Origin: Deltaproteobacteria bacterium
GTDB taxonomy: Bacteria > Desulfobacterota > Binatia > HRBIN30 > JACQVA1
Direction of reading: 5' to 3'
Assembly (NCBI GenBank): GCA_016178705.1
Contig: JACOST010000008.1
Location: 1 to 64,000, forward strand
DNA length: 64,000 bases
Shown here: in pieces, positions 17,717 through 26,946 of the stretch
Numbering within the stretch: position 1 is the stretch's first letter
How the letters are laid out: each line of letters begins with the position of its first letter
Program-made: the position numbers and the translations under genes
The notes under the pieces: model-generated
Seen by the model: the letters and a program-made list of their open reading frames with translations, nothing else
The model's database searches: none
Told to the model about the DNA's origin: nothing

Positions 17717-19402
17717 ATGACGATTCCAGAGACGATCGCGCGGCACGCCGCGCACGCTCCCGAGCGCTCCGCCGTGGTTTTCATCACCGAGGATGGCGTT
17801 CAGCAACTCGTCACCGCCGGAGAGCTACACCGCCAAGCCGAGCACCACGCGCGAGTGCTGCAGACGTTGGGGGTGGAGCCGGGCGACCTCGTAGTCATCG
17901 CGCTGCGCTACTCGTGGTCGCTGGTCGCAACGTTCAACGGTGCGACCTATCTCGGGGCGGTCCCGTCAATCTTTGCCTATCTGACGGACAAACAAGATCT
18001 CGCCATCTATGCGCAACGGGTGGCTGCATTGGTTGCCGCGTCCAGCGCCCGCGTGGTCATCTGCGTCCCCGAGGTGGCGAGGATCATCGCGACCCTCGTA
18101 GCGGTAGGTAAGTGTCGAGTACTGAGTAGCGCCGACATCGCGTCGATCGCGCCGCCGGATTCGCAGGCACTGCCCACCCGTCGCGGTGCCGACGAACTGG
18201 TGCTGGTGCAGTACACCAGCGGCACGACCGGTCAGCAAAAGGGCGTCGCCCTCTCACACCGCCAGGTGTTGGATTTTGTCGACGCATTCGTCGCCAGCCT
18301 TGGCGTCACGCCAAGCGACGTATTCGTGAGCTGGCTACCGCTCAATCATGACATGGGCTTGTTCACCGGGCTCCTGCTGCCGGTGTTGACAGGTGTCCAG
18401 TTGGTCATCATGTCGCCGACGTATTGGATTCGGAATCCGGTCACGCTCTTGCAAGCGGTCCACGACTTTCGGGGCACACTGTGCTGGATGCCGAACTTCG
18501 CCTTCAAGCACTGCGTGCGGCGCATCCGCGACTCTGAGCTGGCGGGGATCGATCTGAGTTCTTGGCGGGTACTCACCAACGCCGCTGAGCCCGTCCGGCG
18601 CGATGCCGTCGAATCGTTCGGGCAACGGTTCGCTCCGTCCGGATTGCGCCGCGGTACCGTGAGGGCCGCGTATGGGATGGCGGAGATCGTTCTGCTGGCG
18701 ACAAGCACGCCGGGAGATGGTCCACCGCGCGTCGATTGGGTACAAGGGTCGGAGCTGCGGGGGCAGCAGCGCGCCGTCCCCACGCAACCGGAGGCGGCGG
18801 GCGCCCTCGCGCTCGTGAGTTGCGGGCGACCACTCCCCGGCACCGACCTTGCCATTGTCGACGAATCAGATCGGGCACTCCCCGAACGCCAGATCGGCGA
18901 GATCGCGCTGCGCAATCACTATGTCGCTCGCGGCTACCACCAACGACCAGGGGCAGACACACAAACGATGCGCGACGGCTGGTTGTACACCGGCGACATC
19001 GGCTACTGCGCTGACGGCGAGCTGTACATTTGCGGGCGCAAGTCGGACATGATCATCGTCGCCGGTAGTAACATCTATCCGGGGGAGGTGGAGACCATCA
19101 CCGACTCGATGCCCGAGGTCCATCCCGGCCGCGCGGTGGCCTTCGGCGTGCGCGATGACGAGCGCGGCACCGAGCGTATTGTCCTCTTGTGCGAGTTGCA
19201 CCAAAGCCTGACGGATGAGGAGATCCGTCGGCTCGATCGCGCGCTGCGACGACTCACCTTACAGCAACTGGACGTAACCCTCGGCGACGTACGGTTTGTC
19301 GCCAAGGACTGGATCATCAAGACCACCAGCGGCAAGCTGGCGCGCCGGGCGAATCGCGACAAATACCTGCAGATCTTCGCCACACCGTCTACGACGACCT
19401 GA
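17717..19402 (+). CDS. Fatty-acyl-AMP-ligase-like adenylate-forming enzyme (copy 2)
   Basis: A 561-residue paralogue of the 15766 ligase with the same block order: YTSGTTGQQKGVALSH, LPLNHDMGL, LSSWRVLTNAAEPVR, AAYGMAEIVL, GWLYTGDIGYCADGELYICG and the catalytic lysine K540 in KTTSGKLAR. The active-site histidine block is NHDMG here against YHDMG in copy 1, so specificities may differ. The ATG at 17717 is preferred over a TTG at 17699. It starts 23 bases after the carrier-protein gene and is the last gene of the operon. The two ligases may load different acyl groups on one carrier. Confidence 0.86.
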   Translation: MTIPETIARHAAHAPERSAVVFITEDGVQQLVTAGELHRQAEHHARVLQTLGVEPGDLVVIALRYSWSLVATFNGATYLGAVPSIFAYLTDKQDLAIYAQRVAALVAASSARVVICVPEVARIIATLVAVGKCRVLSSADIASIAPPDSQALPTRRGADELVLVQYTSGTTGQQKGVALSHRQVLDFVDAFVASLGVTPSDVFVSWLPLNHDMGLFTGLLLPVLTGVQLVIMSPTYWIRNPVTLLQAVHDFRGTLCWMPNFAFKHCVRRIRDSELAGIDLSSWRVLTNAAEPVRRDAVESFGQRFAPSGLRRGTVRAAYGMAEIVLLATSTPGDGPPRVDWVQGSELRGQQRAVPTQPEAAGALALVSCGRPLPGTDLAIVDESDRALPERQIGEIALRNHYVARGYHQRPGADTQTMRDGWLYTGDIGYCADGELYICGRKSDMIIVAGSNIYPGEVETITDSMPEVHPGRAVAFGVRDDERGTERIVLLCELHQSLTDEEIRRLDRALRRLTLQQLDVTLGDVRFVAKDWIIKTTSGKLARRANRDKYLQIFATPSTTT

Positions 19403-19490
19403 AGGTTCACAGGCCGCCTGGCCGCGGTTGCACGCTCTCTCTGGTTCTGGCAATCGTTGGTCCGCATCGCATCATCTTGAGAATCGCACG

Positions 19491-20402
19491 ATGGCTCACT
19501 TCGCCGACCGACTGATCCACCGCATCCGCCAGCTCGGCCATCCCTTGTGCGTCGGGCTCGATCCACACTTGCCGAGCATCCCGCCGCTGTTTCGCCGCGG
19601 CTCGATGAGCGCAAGCGATCCGCAAACCGCGCCGGCGGTCGAGTCGTTCCTGCTCGCGGTGCTCGATCGCGCCGCCGACCGCGCGGCGATCGTCAAACCG
19701 CAGAGTGCCTTCTTCGAGCAACTCGGCTGGCGCGGCGTGCAGGTCCTTGATCACCTCGTCGCCGCTGCGCGCGCGCGCGGCCTGCTCGTGCTGCTCGACG
19801 CCAAGCGTGGTGACATCGATTCCACCGCGGCCGCCTACGCCGCCTATCTCGATCCACACGGTGCGCTCCCGGTCGATGCGATCACCGTCAATCCGTACAT
19901 GGGACGCGATACGCTCGCCTCGTTCGTCGACGTGGCCTCGCACAATGATCGTGGCGTGTTCGTGTTGGTGAAAACCAGCAACCCCGGCTCGGGCGACTAC
20001 CAAGACCGGCTGATCGACGGCCGACCACTGTTCGAACGGATCGCCGAGTCGTTGGCGGAGATCGCCGATCGTCTGCGCGGACCCGCTACCGGCTGGTCGT
20101 CGCTCGGCGTGATCGCCGGTGCAACCTATCCAGCGCAAAGCCGGCGCATCCGTGAGCTGCTACCGCGCGCGCTGTTTCTCGTTCCCGGCTATGGCGCGCA
20201 AGGCGGCGGGGCGCGCGATGCCGTGAGCGGCTTCGCGCCGGGTCCGGACGGTCGACTCGAAGGCGGCTTCGTCAACTCGTCGCGCGGCATTCTCTTCCCC
20301 GCCGATGGTGCGACCGGCGACGCTCGCGCGTGGGAGCAAGCAATCGACGCGGCCATCGACCGAGGAATCGCCGAGCTGACTGCGGCCGTACAACCAAGCT
20401 GA
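19491..20402 (+). CDS. pyrF: Orotidine 5'-phosphate decarboxylase
   Basis: A 303-residue enzyme that makes UMP from OMP. The long bacterial type (PyrF type 2) is shown by LCVGLDPHL, IVKPQSAFFEQLG and the catalytic block LLLDAKRGDI-like (VLLDAKRGDIDSTA, with Asp-Lys-Asp), and by NPYMGRDTL and the phosphate-site region GFVNSSRGI. The start is the ATG at 19491, the first codon giving the family N-terminus (FADRL). Not obviously part of the operon before it (88-base gap). Confidence 0.96.
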   Translation: MAHFADRLIHRIRQLGHPLCVGLDPHLPSIPPLFRRGSMSASDPQTAPAVESFLLAVLDRAADRAAIVKPQSAFFEQLGWRGVQVLDHLVAAARARGLLVLLDAKRGDIDSTAAAYAAYLDPHGALPVDAITVNPYMGRDTLASFVDVASHNDRGVFVLVKTSNPGSGDYQDRLIDGRPLFERIAESLAEIADRLRGPATGWSSLGVIAGATYPAQSRRIRELLPRALFLVPGYGAQGGGARDAVSGFAPGPDGRLEGGFVNSSRGILFPADGATGDARAWEQAIDAAIDRGIAELTAAVQPS

Positions 20403-20406
20403 GATC

Positions 20407-20874
20407 ATGCCGAGTCTGTTCGTTGCACGCGCCGATCTCGACCCACTCAGCCAGTCGCCAGTCCTATTCGACGCGCTGATCGCCGAAGACGACGCCGGCG
20501 CAACGTTTCAGAAGACACTTACGCACGACGATCCCGGTGTCGCCGCGCAGCGCGTGACTGCACGCTGGCCGCATCATTTGCCGGGTGAGTTGATCATCGC
20601 GCTCACCGGGCAAGCAGCGGTCATCGCCACGCGTCGCAAGGGGCTCATCGGTGAGCATTGGCGCGGCCATGGCGTGCGCATTCGCGAGGCACGCTTTCGC
20701 GCGCCGGTCTTGCTCGGCGAGACCTTCTACACGCGGGTGGAAGTCGGCCGCACGCACAAGCTCGGCGACAACCTGCACGTCAGTTTTCGCCTTCGCATGT
20801 GGAAGCGCAGCGACGATGGCCGCGAGATCGAAACGTTTCGCAGCGAGCAAGAAGCAATGTTCTTCCCTGGGTGA
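20407..20874 (+). CDS. Hotdog-fold-like protein, function unknown
   Basis: A 155-residue soluble protein. The C-terminal half reads like a hotdog beta-sheet (FYTRVEVGRTHKLGDNLHVSFRLRMWKR, then ETFRSEQEAMFF), as in MaoC or thioesterase-like proteins. The hotdog helix would be around HLPGELIIALTGQAAVIATR. No catalytic Asp/His pair of MaoC can be picked out. It lies four bases after pyrF and before a SnoaL-like gene. An acyl-thioester substrate is plausible but unproven. Confidence 0.55.
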   Translation: MPSLFVARADLDPLSQSPVLFDALIAEDDAGATFQKTLTHDDPGVAAQRVTARWPHHLPGELIIALTGQAAVIATRRKGLIGEHWRGHGVRIREARFRAPVLLGETFYTRVEVGRTHKLGDNLHVSFRLRMWKRSDDGREIETFRSEQEAMFFPG

Positions 20875-20904
20875 CGTGATCGTCACAAGGCAAGGAGTAC
20901 CGAC

Positions 20905-21324
20905 ATGACGCAATTCAGCCGCGCAGAAATCGAAGCCGCTTGGAAGCATCGCATGGCGCTGCAAGACGCCAACGACTGGGAGGGGTTTGGAAAGACCTTT
21001 ACCGCCGACGCCGTCTACATCGAACATCACTACGGCGTATTCGAGGGGCGCGAGAAGATCCTCGCCTGGCTGGTGCCGGTGATGGAGCACTGTAAGGAGT
21101 GGACCTTCCCGGTCGAGTGGGTGAACATCGATGGCAACCGCGTCGTCCACAAGTGGCTCAACCGCCTGCCCGGCAAGCGGACGGACGGTTCGTACTACGA
21201 GTTCGCCGGCATCACCGTGATGGAGTACGCCGGCAACGGCACCTTCTCGCTGCAAGAGGACATGTACAACCGCTTCGAGACCGACAAGGTGCTCGCGGAG
21301 TGGAACGCGGCGCACGGAAGCTGA
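20905..21324 (+). CDS. SnoaL/NTF2-like domain protein
   Basis: A 139-residue single-domain protein of the NTF2-like cone fold: an N-terminal helix (SRAEIEAAWKHRMALQDAND), then YIEHHYGVFEGREKILAWL and a curved sheet ending in LQEDMYNRFETDKVLAEW. NTF2-like proteins of this kind bind or isomerise small hydrophobic molecules. The ribosome site AAGGAG lies 8 bases before the ATG. It is followed by a repeat element. No substrate can be proposed. Confidence 0.8.
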   Translation: MTQFSRAEIEAAWKHRMALQDANDWEGFGKTFTADAVYIEHHYGVFEGREKILAWLVPVMEHCKEWTFPVEWVNIDGNRVVHKWLNRLPGKRTDGSYYEFAGITVMEYAGNGTFSLQEDMYNRFETDKVLAEWNAAHGS

Positions 21325-21345
21325 CCCTGATGTGAGATGAGCGGA

Positions 21346-21629
21346 TTCACCGCAGAGCGCGCCGAGAGCGCAGAGCCCGAGACTGGGAGATCACGAAGTG
21401 GATATTACCTGCGGTCGCCCGAAGACGAAGAAATCGGGATTGTTGTAGGAGCGCTGCTTGCTGCGCCCCTCGCCGGCCCGAGCAAGCGCGGCCCCTACGG
21501 CCTCAGCCCTTGCAGCAATCTTCGACCGAGGAGCCAAACGAAAGTTCCATTGCCAATGAGGCTAACGACAGCGCTCGAATACTCTCGCGGCGACTCTCTC
21601 TCTGCGATCTCCGCGTTCTCGGCGGTGAG
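21346..21629. repeat. Inverted-repeat element B1 with short-word arms
   Basis: The left arm (21346-21375, TTCACCGCAGAGCGCG... GCGCAGAG) is answered by an inverted right arm (21592-21629, CTCTCTCTGCGATCTCCGCG then TTCTCGGCGGTGA). Inside is a second inverted pair (GTAGGAGCGCTGCTTGC against GCAAGCGCGGCCCCTAC). At 21544-21569 is a core TCCATTGCCAATGAGG that recurs in element B2. The open frame across it is not a gene. This fills the 339-base gap between the SnoaL-like gene and the HEAT-repeat gene. Confidence 0.75.
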
Positions 21630-21663
21630 TCTTTCGTCTCACCAGGGCTAATTCGACGATCGC

Positions 21664-22650
21664 ATGGCGAAAGCCCGCACACTCGAAGACACGCTGACGG
21701 CGCTGCACCAACTGCGCGGCGATCCGTCGAGCGCGGCGTCGCTCGCCACGCTTCGTCAAGTCCTCACCGGCAAAGCCTCGCACGCCATCGCCAAGGCCGC
21801 GCAGATTGCTGGTGAGTTCGAGATCTCCGCGCTCACGCCAGATCTCGTCAATGCGTTCGATCGTCTCATGAACAACGCGGTGAAGAGCGATCCGGGCTGC
21901 CGCGGCAAGGCGGAGATCGCCGACGCCCTGTATCGCATCGGCGCCGACGAGACGGCGGTGTTCCTGCGCGGCATTCGCCACCAACAAATGGAACCAGTGT
22001 GGGGCGGCCGAGTCGACACCGCCACCGCGCTGCGCGGCGCCTGCGCGCTCGGGTTGGTCCGCATGAACTACCGTGACGTGCTGAGCGAGTTGGCCGACCT
22101 GCTTGCCGATCCTGAAGTTCAGGCGCGCGTGGCCGCGGCGCGCGCGCTCGCCTACAGCGAGAACGAGCAGGCCTTGCCGCTGCTGCGATTGAAGGTGCTG
22201 GTGGGCGACGACGAGCCGGAAGTGCTCTCCGAATGTCTCACCGCGCTTTTGAAAATCGCGCCTGGGCCGTCGCTGGCCTTCGTGGCCAAGCAACTCGATG
22301 CGCCGCGCGCACCCACTCGCGAGGCCGCCGCATTGGCGCTCGGTGGCTCTCGCCTACGCGACGCCTTCTCGGTCCTGCGCGACTGGTGGAATCGCCTCGC
22401 CGACCCCGACCCGCGGCGGGTCGCCCTGCTCGCCATCGCCATGCTCAAGCACGACGAGCCGATCGAGTTTCTGCTTTCGCTGATCGCCACCGCGGACGGC
22501 CCGACCGCGCGCCAAGCAATCACGGCGTTGGCGCTCTACCGCCACGACGAGGTGTTGACCGCGCGCGTCGAGCAGACCGTCGCGCAACGCAAGGATGCGA
22601 AACTCCGCCCCGCCTTCACCGAGTCGTTCGGCGCGCCAGCGGAGCGATGA
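21664..22650 (+). CDS. HEAT-repeat protein
   Basis: A 328-residue all-helical protein with repeated helix pairs of HEAT type: PEVQARVAAARALAYSENEQALPLL, DEPEVLSECLTALLKIA, APTREAAALALGGSRLRDAFSVL and DPDPRRVALLAIAMLKHDEPIEFLL. No signal peptide or enzyme domain is visible. Such proteins usually act as scaffolds or phycobilin-lyase-like helpers. The partner is unknown; neighbours give no hint. Confidence 0.8.
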   Translation: MAKARTLEDTLTALHQLRGDPSSAASLATLRQVLTGKASHAIAKAAQIAGEFEISALTPDLVNAFDRLMNNAVKSDPGCRGKAEIADALYRIGADETAVFLRGIRHQQMEPVWGGRVDTATALRGACALGLVRMNYRDVLSELADLLADPEVQARVAAARALAYSENEQALPLLRLKVLVGDDEPEVLSECLTALLKIAPGPSLAFVAKQLDAPRAPTREAAALALGGSRLRDAFSVLRDWWNRLADPDPRRVALLAIAMLKHDEPIEFLLSLIATADGPTARQAITALALYRHDEVLTARVEQTVAQRKDAKLRPAFTESFGAPAER

Positions 22651-22679
22651 CCGTGACTGAAGTCTGATGCGCGCCACGC

Positions 22680-23681
22680 TCAGGCTCGCCCGGCGTCGGC
22701 GCGGCGCGCGTAGTGGGCGGCGCCGAGGAGCGCGGCGCGCGGATTCAGCGCGACGCAAACCGGGACGCTCTTCATGACCTCGGCGAAGCGGCCTTTGTCG
22801 ATGAACGCCTCCATGAATCCGCCGCGCCGCAACACCGCGAGGAGCTTCGGCGCGATGCCGCCGCCGACGAAGACGCCGCCGAGCGCGACGCACTGGAGCG
22901 CAAGGTCGCCCGCCTTCGCACCGTAGATCGACGCGAACAGTGCGAGCGTGTGCACGCACACCGCATCGTCGCCGGCGAGTCCCGCCTCGGCGATGCGCGC
23001 GCTCGGATCGCCTAGGCTCAATTTCTCTGTGAGCCATGCGGGCTCCGCCTCCGCCCCATGCGCACGCAGAAAGAGATAGATGTTGTGCAAGCCGGGTCCG
23101 GAGAGCACGCGTTCGTAGCTCACGTGTCCGCCGAACCGATCGCGCAAGAAACGCAGCAGTGCGATTTCCACATCGCTGCGCGGCGCGAAACCGACGTGCC
23201 CACCCTCCGACGCGATCGGGTGATGGCGCGCCCCATCCCAGTACAACATCGCCTCGCCCAACCCCGTCCCGGCCGCAATCACCGCGAGGTTCCCCTTCCC
23301 TCTCGCTCTCGTGCCCGCATTCAACACGGCGAGTTCGGTGTCGGCGAGATGCAGCATGCCGTACGCCATCGCCTCCAAATCGTTGAGCAGCGCGACGCGT
23401 GGCACGGCTATCAGATCAGCGAGCGCCGCCGAATCGAGACGCCAATCCAAGTTGATCAGATGACTCGCCCCATCAATCACCGGCCCCGCCACCCCGAGAC
23501 ACACGCCGCGTAACGGCAACGTCGCCGGTGCGTCGCGGAGAAATTTGGTGAGGATCTCATCGAGCGAGGCGTGTTGCGCGCTGGCATACGTGGCCTCGCG
23601 CACCAGTCGCAATTGCTCGCCGACAACCTCGAACAACGCGAGCACCGTCTTGGTGCCACCAACATCGCCGGCCAGAATCAT
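22680..23681 (-). CDS. glk: Glucokinase
   Basis: A 333-residue ROK/hexokinase-fold kinase of the bacterial Glk family (ATP + glucose to glucose 6-phosphate). The phosphate-1 motif is GDVGGTKTVLALFEV, the sugar-site residues are in NLDWRLD, LLNDLEAMAYG and SEGGHVGFAPRSD, and the adenosine-binding segment is GGVFVGGGIAPKLL. Family length is about 320-340. It starts at the ATG whose complement ends at 23681. It lies 28 bases downstream of the RND exporter on the same strand but is functionally unrelated. Confidence 0.93.
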   Translation of the reverse strand: MILAGDVGGTKTVLALFEVVGEQLRLVREATYASAQHASLDEILTKFLRDAPATLPLRGVCLGVAGPVIDGASHLINLDWRLDSAALADLIAVPRVALLNDLEAMAYGMLHLADTELAVLNAGTRARGKGNLAVIAAGTGLGEAMLYWDGARHHPIASEGGHVGFAPRSDVEIALLRFLRDRFGGHVSYERVLSGPGLHNIYLFLRAHGAEAEPAWLTEKLSLGDPSARIAEAGLAGDDAVCVHTLALFASIYGAKAGDLALQCVALGGVFVGGGIAPKLLAVLRRGGFMEAFIDKGRFAEVMKSVPVCVALNPRAALLGAAHYARRADAGRA

Positions 23682-23709
23682 GGCAGCGCTGTCTTATGCC
23701 GGCCGCGCA

Positions 23710-26184
23710 TCACACACCAGCGCGCGACGCGCGCGCGGCCAGCGTCAACAGCGCCGGCAAGAGCACGATCGACAGCGCCAAGCACAGGAAGAGTCCGGCG
23801 CCGGCGAGCATCCCGAGTGAGGCGAGCGGCGGATAGCGCGACAGGCCAAGGAAGCCGAAGCCCGCCACCGTCGTCAACGCGGTGACCACCACGGCGCGGC
23901 CCGCGGAACGAATGGCGGGCGCGACTCCCGCCTGCTCGCGCGCGCGCGCGACGATGTATACGCCGTAATCGACGCCAATGCCGAAGATCAACGGAGTGAC
24001 GATCAAGTTCACCGGATCGAGCGGCATGCCGCTCGCCCACATCGCGGCGAACAGCATGACGATCACCAAGACGACCGGCGCCAAGATCGCGAGCGCGGTC
24101 GCCAGACTTCCGAACGTGAGCAACAGCAAGACGAGATTGCCGCCAATGCCGAGCGCGAAGAACATCGCCAACTCGCGCCGCAACACCGCGCGCAGCGCAT
24201 CTTCCAACAATCCACGCGCCGCCAGCGCAAACGCCATCGCCCCCAGATCACGCCGCAGCCGATCGGCAATCGCGCGCAAGTCGGCACCGGGCGCGGGCTG
24301 CAAATAGGTGGCGACCATGTAGTCGCCCGCGGCCGCGTGTACATGGTGATCGATGAGCACGCGCAGCGGTGCGAGCGAGGGATCGTCGATGCGTACAATC
24401 TCGCCGAGGTCTCGCGCGAAAGAGTCGAAGAACGCCGTGAAGCGTGCGGGTACGAAGCCGTGCGCGGCCAGCGCGCCGCGCAGCGTGTCGAGCGCGGCCG
24501 CGCGCGGCAACTGATTGTAGCGATCGAGTCGCGCCTGCTGCACCCGCGCCGACGGCAGCAGCGCGTCAACACTTTGCACTGTTTGCAACACGCCTTCGGC
24601 TTGATACGCGCGCAACTGCCGCGCCACCGTCTCACCATCGGCCAACGCCTGATCGAGATCGGCGCGTCGCACCAACACCGCCGCGCCTGTGCTCTGCTCG
24701 CCGAAGTACGCAGCAACGGCGTCCTGTACGCGCACGGCTTCCGAGTCGCGCGGCCGAAGATGCGTTAGCGCGACATCAAGCTCGACATGCCGGGCCGCCA
24801 CCACACACGCAATGCCGAGCAGCAACGCACCAGTCGCACGCGGCAGCGGGCGCATCGCGGCACGTTGCGCCCAGCGCTCCAGCCGCACGGTATCGGCCAC
24901 GCGCAGCCGCGCACTGCCCGACCACAGAAAGCCGAGCGCGGGATAGAGCGTGAAAAACTGCGCCGTCGTCAGCGCCATGCCGAGCGCGGTAAGAATGCCG
25001 AGCTGACTGACGGCAGTGAGCACAGACATCCCGATGACGAGAAACGCGACCGCGGTGGTCGTCGACGCGGCGAGGTTCGCCCGTCCGAGCCCAGCGAGGG
25101 TCGCGGTCACCGCATCGCGCGGCGTGGGATTCTCGGGACGCTGCCGCTCTTGCGCCAAGCGCGTGAAAAAATAGATCCCCGAGTCGATCGACAGCCCGTA
25201 GAGAATCGCCGCGAAGCTGATCGACACCGCATTCAGCTCATTGAAGAGCAGCAGCGAGAGCGCGAAGGTCAGCAGTGTCGTGACGATCAACGGATACGCC
25301 ACCAACGGCAGAATGCGCAGACTCCGGTAGCCGACGGCGAAGACCGCCAGAACCCCCACGAGCGCGAGCGCGGTGTAGCGGGCGATGTCCCACTTCAAAG
25401 TAGCGGCATCTTCGAGCGCATAGGCGTAGCTGCCCGTGTAGCGCACGCGGACCAGGTCGGCGGCCGCCGGCAGTACGGAACGCGTGGCGGCTTCCGCAGC
25501 GTGGACTTGCTCCATCAATCGTGCGGTGAATGCGGCATCGAACGCCGACGCCTTCGGGCGCACCAACAGGAGCAACGCGCGCTCGTCGGGTGATGTGAAG
25601 TAGCCGCTGCCAAGCGCCGGCGCGGCCCTGCCGTACGACGCGGCGAGTGCGCGACCCGCCAGTCGGCGCACACCGAGGGGATCATCGAGCACCGCACGCG
25701 CCATGCTGAGATCGAACGGCGCGCTCAGGATTGCGCGATCAGCCGTCACTTGCGCCGCGATACCCTCGGGCGTCAGCCGTTGCGCCAACTCGTCGTAGTC
25801 CGACTCGGGCAGATAGTTAAACAGATAGCGGCCGAGCATGCCGTCGAGCACTTGATCGACGTCGATGCGCACCTGCACGTTAGCCACGGTGTCGAGCGCC
25901 GCCAGGCGGCCGGCAAACTCGTCGGCGAAGCGCTGTTGCCGCACCGGATCGGCGCCGTCGAGCAAGACGATCAGCTCGTTCAGCTCGCCGAAGTCTTTGA
26001 CGAACGATTTGAAATCATCGAACTCGGGCGCGCCGCGCGGCAACATGCCGAGCACGTCGATATCCAGCCGCAGCCGCACCAGCGACACGGCCGACAGCAG
26101 ACACGCCACCACCGACGCGATGACGATACGCCGCTGATGGCGCTCGATCGCCGCCACCCAAGCGCAATAGGTCAGTCGGGCCAT
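23710..26184 (-). CDS. RND-superfamily exporter (MMPL family)
   Basis: An 824-residue inner-membrane transporter with the duplicated MMPL layout. There is an N-terminal membrane helix (about 20-40), a periplasmic loop, five or so helices containing GLSIDSGIYFFTRLAQERQ, a second periplasmic loop, and C-terminal helices with GIGVDYGVYIVARAREQ. The Asp residues in the two GxxxDYG-like blocks are the proton-relay type. MMPL/HpnN proteins export lipids, hopanoids or aryl-polyene lipids. Three bases separate its start from the upstream lipoprotein gene, and ACP, dehydratase and LolA genes follow upstream in the same direction. Confidence 0.9.
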   Translation of the reverse strand: MARLTYCAWVAAIERHQRRIVIASVVACLLSAVSLVRLRLDIDVLGMLPRGAPEFDDFKSFVKDFGELNELIVLLDGADPVRQQRFADEFAGRLAALDTVANVQVRIDVDQVLDGMLGRYLFNYLPESDYDELAQRLTPEGIAAQVTADRAILSAPFDLSMARAVLDDPLGVRRLAGRALAASYGRAAPALGSGYFTSPDERALLLLVRPKASAFDAAFTARLMEQVHAAEAATRSVLPAAADLVRVRYTGSYAYALEDAATLKWDIARYTALALVGVLAVFAVGYRSLRILPLVAYPLIVTTLLTFALSLLLFNELNAVSISFAAILYGLSIDSGIYFFTRLAQERQRPENPTPRDAVTATLAGLGRANLAASTTTAVAFLVIGMSVLTAVSQLGILTALGMALTTAQFFTLYPALGFLWSGSARLRVADTVRLERWAQRAAMRPLPRATGALLLGIACVVAARHVELDVALTHLRPRDSEAVRVQDAVAAYFGEQSTGAAVLVRRADLDQALADGETVARQLRAYQAEGVLQTVQSVDALLPSARVQQARLDRYNQLPRAAALDTLRGALAAHGFVPARFTAFFDSFARDLGEIVRIDDPSLAPLRVLIDHHVHAAAGDYMVATYLQPAPGADLRAIADRLRRDLGAMAFALAARGLLEDALRAVLRRELAMFFALGIGGNLVLLLLTFGSLATALAILAPVVLVIVMLFAAMWASGMPLDPVNLIVTPLIFGIGVDYGVYIVARAREQAGVAPAIRSAGRAVVVTALTTVAGFGFLGLSRYPPLASLGMLAGAGLFLCLALSIVLLPALLTLAARASRAGV

Positions 26185-26187
26185 GGT

Positions 26188-26946
26188 CTACGGCGCAGCG
26201 AGCCGGAACAGATCATCGCGCAGTGCTGGATTTACTTCGTAGCGTTGGACGGCGATGTCGACCGCGAGGTCACGCGCAGGATACCGCATGGTGATGTGGA
26301 AGGGCAGCGCAACGCCGTCGATCTCGCGATAGTCGTCATAGCCGATGATCATGCGCGGCTGGCCCGCTTCGTAGCTGGTTTCTTCGCGAATGGTCGCGGC
26401 ACTCGCATCGAGGCGAATCTCGCGCACAATCTGCCCGGCTTCGCGGCAGACGATGACGGCGCCGTGATCATTCGATACTGAACTGCTTGGGGCGCACGCC
26501 CCCGGAAACGCAGCCTGACCGCGCAGGAAGGCTTCGGCGAAGTCGGCTTGCGAAAACGGCAGCGCGCCATCGGGCGGCGGATCGACGATCACCCGATCCT
26601 CCAGCGGCAACGACACCTGCGAGTGCGCGCCCGTACGCACGTAGTCGAATACGGTGAAGCCGATCGGCAGCAACATGCGCAAGCGAAAGCGGTCCGGCTT
26701 CTTCACCAGCAGCACGCCGGTGGTCGTGTGGCGTTCATCACCACGGCGCGACTCGGCGGTAAAGCGCGCGCGCAACGATGTGATCTGTTCCTCACGCGCG
26801 AGCACAGTGGTGAAGCGCGCGGCGGCATTCGGTTGCGCGCGCGGAACCTCTGCCGGTGGCGGCACGCAACTGAAGGCGACGGCTGTCAGCAGGTGCCAAT
26901 GAAAGTTCACCACGAAGGCACGAAGAGCACGAAGGACGGCGGCCAT
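26188..26946 (-). CDS. LolA/LolB-like outer-membrane lipoprotein
   Basis: About 252 residues with a lipobox (LTAVAFSC, Cys at residue 27 from this start) and a LolA/LolB-type half-barrel (FTTVLAREEQITSLRARFTAE, GVLLVKKPDRFRLRML, FDYVRTG). It is comparable in position to the small lipoproteins of aryl-polyene clusters. The frame stays open to 27072, but its first 42 residues (FTTKNTKGTK and so on) are pure repeat DNA. The ATG at 26946 also lies inside element B2, so the signal peptide (AAVLRALRAFVVNFHWHLL) is encoded by repeat sequence. A GTG nearer the lipobox is an alternative start. Confidence 0.72.
   Translation of the reverse strand: MAAVLRALRAFVVNFHWHLLTAVAFSCVPPPAEVPRAQPNAAARFTTVLAREEQITSLRARFTAESRRGDERHTTTGVLLVKKPDRFRLRMLLPIGFTVFDYVRTGAHSQVSLPLEDRVIVDPPPDGALPFSQADFAEAFLRGQAAFPGACAPSSSVSNDHGAVIVCREAGQIVREIRLDASAATIREETSYEAGQPRMIIGYDDYREIDGVALPFHITMRYPARDLAVDIAVQRYEVNPALRDDLFRLAAP

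Noticed and set aside
15766-19402. Nonribosomal peptide synthetase modules
   Set aside because: The adenylating enzymes are free-standing with no condensation or thioesterase domain, and the carrier protein is a separate gene.
21337-21651. A 104-codon frame between the SnoaL-like and HEAT-repeat genes
   Set aside because: It spans inverted-repeat element B1 entirely and has no coding character.
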